A stretch of 34,385 nt of DNA, taken from positions 1-34,385 of the forward strand of contig JANRJV010000078.1 of assembly GCA_033763795.1 (NCBI GenBank), given 5' to 3'. The notes below the pieces were generated by a model that did not search any database, was not told where the DNA came from, and saw only the letters and a list, made by a program, of their open reading frames with translations. This DNA comes from JAEUIV01 sp033763795 (GTDB lineage: Bacteria > Planctomycetota > Phycisphaerae > Phycisphaerales > UBA1924). The stretch's first letter is position 1. Each line of letters starts with the position of its first letter. Shown piece by piece: positions 31,943 to 34,385 of this stretch. A program made the translations under genes and the position numbers.

Positions 31943-33088
31943 TCAGGGCTTCAGGTACACGACCACATCCGCCCGGCCCACGTCCGGGGCCAGCATCGTG
32001 TTCCCCCCGGCGGGCGCCTCCGCCACCATCGACACCGTCAGGATGCGGACGCCCGGGGCCGCCGCCCGCAGCCGCTCCACCAATCCCCCACCGAAATCAG
32101 AGTGAAACCGGCCCACGACGTGCACCACGGGCCGCGCCCCCGCCAGCACCGGCCGCGCCAGCGAATCCGCCATCGTCGCGTCCCACAGGTTCTGCGCGCG
32201 GTAGTAGCCCTCCAGTTTCGCATTAGTGTCGCTGGGCTCGGGCGCGCTCGCGCTGACGTCGCCCGCGCGGGCCGCGTCCGCGGCGTCGGCGCGTTCGCTC
32301 GCGGCGTGCGCCCCCGCCTCCAGGCCGGGCCGCATCTCGCGCTCGAACTCCTCCCGGTACCGCCCCTCCGTCAGCGCGCCCGGCACGACGAAGGACTTCT
32401 GCTGATCGGGTCCCAGCGACCAGAGCCGATCGAAGCCCGCCGTGCGCGCCAGCCGGGCGTACCGCCGCGGCGCGTTGGACGCGATGACCGGTCGGCCCAG
32501 CCGCCGCGCCTCCTCGAGCATCGCGCGGTGACCGGCGGGGAAATTGTCGGAGCTCCGCCGCGTCGACGCGCGGAACTCCACCTCGTTCGTCACGCCCGCC
32601 AGGTAATCATCGATCGCGGTCTGCTGATCCCGCTCGAAGAACTCCAGGCTCAGCCACGCCGCCGGCGCCTGCGTCAGAAGATCCTTCCAGAACTCCTCGA
32701 GGAAGCGCTGGCCCGCGGCGTCGCCGTGCGTCTCGCCCAGGATCACGACGTCGCTCTGCGCCGCCCGGCTGAGCAGCTCGCCCCAGCCGATCGGCGCCCC
32801 GCTCTCGCCCGCGAACGCCGGCAGCGACCGGGGCTCCCCCGCCAGCGCCGCCGCGCCCTCCGGGGGCAGCACATCAACCCGCCCCTCGACGGTTCCCGAC
32901 CCCACCGCCGCGTCTCCCGCGCCCCGCGGCGGCACCACCGGCGCCGCCTCGCCGTACAGCCCGCGGGGGCGATGTCCCTCCGCGACGGGGCCGGAACGCT
33001 GGAAGTCGCGCGGCGTGGGCCGGTTCGTGCACGAACCCGCCGCGACGCAGCACGCAACACCGAGAACGGCAGTCAGGGAAGGGCGCAT
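31943..33088 (-). CDS. ChaN-like lipoprotein (heme/iron-associated family)
   Basis: 381 residues. A short leader ends in AGSC (Cys20), a loose lipobox, so outer-membrane lipid anchoring is likely. Residues about 25-100 are Pro/Gly/Ala/Glu-rich and probably a linker. The ChaN-type domain begins about 105, with VVILGETHGD (114-123, Glu119 and His121), then LSLEFFERDQQ, NFPAGHRAMLEEARR, IASNAPRRYARL and HVVGRFHSDFGGG. ChaN family members bind heme or are tied to iron uptake in some species. This copy carries an Ala-rich insert after residue 260 (AHAASERADAADAARAG). Divergent from the GH57 gene with a palindrome between. Confidence 0.83.
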   Translation of the reverse strand: MRPSLTAVLGVACCVAAGSCTNRPTPRDFQRSGPVAEGHRPRGLYGEAAPVVPPRGAGDAAVGSGTVEGRVDVLPPEGAAALAGEPRSLPAFAGESGAPIGWGELLSRAAQSDVVILGETHGDAAGQRFLEEFWKDLLTQAPAAWLSLEFFERDQQTAIDDYLAGVTNEVEFRASTRRSSDNFPAGHRAMLEEARRLGRPVIASNAPRRYARLARTAGFDRLWSLGPDQQKSFVVPGALTEGRYREEFEREMRPGLEAGAHAASERADAADAARAGDVSASAPEPSDTNAKLEGYYRAQNLWDATMADSLARPVLAGARPVVHVVGRFHSDFGGGLVERLRAAAPGVRILTVSMVAEAPAGGNTMLAPDVGRADVVVYLKP

Positions 33089-33203
33089 ATCGCCGTAGCC
33101 TCACGCGTCCGGGGCGGGCCGTCAAACCGAGCTCGCCCAACCCCGGCCGCCCGGAAGCCCCGCCCGGGCGACCCCGTCGCCCAAGACCCCGCCCCCGCTC
33201 GAC

Positions 33204-33215
33204 CCGACCGGTCGG
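33204..33215. promoter_or_regulatory. Perfect 12-bp palindrome in the ChaN-like/GH57 divergent gap
   Basis: ccgaccggtcgg, fully self-complementary, 116 bases from the ChaN-like start and 113 from the GH57 start. Placement in a 239-base divergent gap makes an operator possible. GC-rich sequence yields such palindromes by chance, so confidence is low. Confidence 0.3.
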
Positions 33216-33327
33216 TTCCAACGATCGTGACCACCCCGGCTTGCCCCCGGCGCTCGGGCCGCGACAATGCACACCCGGCCCACACGCCCCGCAGGCGCAA
33301 GGGGTGTCCGCCGGAGAACGGAGCGGC

Positions 33328-34385
33328 ATGGCATCGGTCGTCTTCTATTTCCAGGTCCATCAGCCCTACCGACTGCGCCGATACTCCGTCTTCGACGCCG
33401 ACCCCTTCTATTTCGAGGACGCCAAGAACCGCGAGATCTGCCTCAAGGTCGCCGACAAGTGCTACCGGCCCATGACGCAGCTCGTCCTCGACCTCGTCCG
33501 CCAGAACAAGGGCAACTTCCGAGTCTCCTACTCGATCACCGGCGTCGTCCTCGACCAGATGCTCGCCTGGTGCCCGGACGTCATCGATCTGTTCAAGCAG
33601 CTCGCCGCCACCGGCTGCTGCGAGTTCATAGGCGAGACCTACTACCACTCGCTGAGCTTCCTCTACTCGCGCGAAGAGTTCCGCGAGCAGATCGACATGC
33701 ACACCCGAAAGGTCCAGGAGCTCTTCGGCCAGACGCCCACCGTCTTCCGCAACACCGAGCTCACCTACAACAACGACGTCGCCGCCTTCATCGCCGGCAT
33801 GAAGAACGAGCACGGAAAGCCCCGCTGGAAGGGCATCCTCTGCGAGGGCGTCGACCGCATCCTGGGCTACCGCTCCCCCAACTACGTCTACCGACCGCCC
33901 AACACCGGAGAGGGCGCCATCCCGGGCCGCCCCTTCGGCCTGCTCCTCAAGAACTACCGCCTCTCGGACGACATCGCCTTCCGCTTCTCAAACCGCGGCT
34001 GGGCCGAGTGGCCCCTCACCACCGAGAAGTTCGCCCGCTGGGTCCACGACATCAACGGCGACGGCTACCTCTGCAACCTCTTCATGGACTACGAGACCTT
34101 CGGCGAGCACCAGTGGGCCGACACGGGCATCTTCGAGTTCATGAAGGCCCTCCCCGCCGCCATCTTCGACGTCGTCCCGGGCGAAAACCACTTCAACACC
34201 CCCAGCGAAGCCCTCGAACGCTTCGACCCCGTGGGCGTCTACGACGTGCCCCACATGATCAGCTGGGCCGACACCGAACGCGACCTCTCCGCCTGGCTGG
34301 GCAACGCCATGCAGGGCAACGCCCTCCACGAGATCTACAAGGTCGAACGCCCCATCAAGGACGCCCTCAGCGACGCCCGCAAACG
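33328..34385 (+). CDS. Glycoside hydrolase family 57 alpha-amylase (3' truncated by window edge)
   Basis: First 352 residues of a larger protein. GH57 enzymes hydrolyse or rearrange alpha-glucans such as starch and glycogen. The family regions appear in order: FYFQVHQPYRL (7-17), the IGETYYHSLSFL stretch (region 2), FRNTELTY with the probable nucleophile Glu (region 3), MDYETFGEHQW with the probable acid/base Asp (region 4), and later HMISWADTERDLSAW. No signal peptide, so a cytoplasmic glucan enzyme is likely. GGAG before the ATG at 33328 supports the start. The frame is open to the end of the window. Confidence 0.93.
   Translation, partial: MASVVFYFQVHQPYRLRRYSVFDADPFYFEDAKNREICLKVADKCYRPMTQLVLDLVRQNKGNFRVSYSITGVVLDQMLAWCPDVIDLFKQLAATGCCEFIGETYYHSLSFLYSREEFREQIDMHTRKVQELFGQTPTVFRNTELTYNNDVAAFIAGMKNEHGKPRWKGILCEGVDRILGYRSPNYVYRPPNTGEGAIPGRPFGLLLKNYRLSDDIAFRFSNRGWAEWPLTTEKFARWVHDINGDGYLCNLFMDYETFGEHQWADTGIFEFMKALPAAIFDVVPGENHFNTPSEALERFDPVGVYDVPHMISWADTERDLSAWLGNAMQGNALHEIYKVERPIKDALSDARK

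Noticed and set aside
29758..32226. Long plus-strand open frame (822 codons) opposite the subtilase and ChaN-like genes
   Set aside because: Translation lacks any domain and is Arg/Val/Asp-rich; the minus-strand frames carry clear catalytic motifs and signal peptides.

Overview
The window is a high-GC bacterial chromosome segment with dense, mostly housekeeping gene content. I see no tRNA or rRNA gene, no insertion sequence and no CRISPR array. The best taxonomic guess is Planctomycetota, probably class Phycisphaerae. This rests on a subtilase with a VPAPG-type PEP-CTERM-like sorting tail, a POT transporter with a large extra domain, a DUF6065-type protein, an ADP-heptose gene pair and the overall gene style. 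It is an inference from gene content, not a phylogenetic result.

Layout. 1-315: 3' end of fpg/mutM. 316-844: non-coding gap with two perfect DnaA boxes and a relatively AT-rich patch, a candidate oriC. 845-3504: dnaA and an RNase Z-like metallo-hydrolase with a Gly/Arg/Pro-rich tail, both on the minus strand. 3688-6990: M32 carboxypeptidase and an AbgT-type transporter on the plus strand, which could link peptide breakdown with uptake of aminobenzoyl-peptides.

7250-13159: the most unusual block. One-directional genes encode an SPP1-like portal, a coiled-coil protein in the scaffold position, a DUF5309/HK97-like major capsid protein, a probable head-completion protein sharing a beta-barrel module with the capsid protein, two small beta-rich proteins, a single-TM holin-like (BhlA/UviB-like) protein and a lipoprotein. 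Terminase, head protease, tape measure, integrase, repressor and att repeats are not visible, and housekeeping genes lie on both sides. This looks like a stripped-down, possibly domesticated capsid module.

13322-17000: a secreted Cys-rich protein with its own terminator, ispF (isoprenoid MEP pathway), a lipoprotein, a DUF6065-type protein and a Bax-inhibitor-1 family membrane protein. 17390-19549: POT/PTR peptide transporter with about 190 extra residues between TM1 and TM2, followed by a strong terminator. 19669-23380 (minus): LolC/E-like permease, LolD-like ATPase and a full-length aldehyde dehydrogenase, chained by 4-base start/stop overlaps. 23460-26470 (plus): dus, a BCP-type peroxiredoxin, an ALDH-like protein that has lost its catalytic half, and gatC. 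26535-27659 (minus): DinB-like protein and a Fur-family regulator with a histone-like basic tail. 27746-29840 (plus): gmhB-like phosphatase, a small unknown protein and a WaaF-like heptosyltransferase, i.e. ADP-heptose production and use in surface glycans. 29812-33088 (minus): subtilase with sorting tail and a ChaN-like lipoprotein. 33328-end: start of a GH57 alpha-amylase.

Operon logic is visible from overlaps: lolC-lolD-aldh, dus-prx, and gmhB-orf-waaF are translationally coupled. The capsid block is instead separated by C/A-rich spacers with individual Shine-Dalgarno sites, so its products may be made in different amounts.
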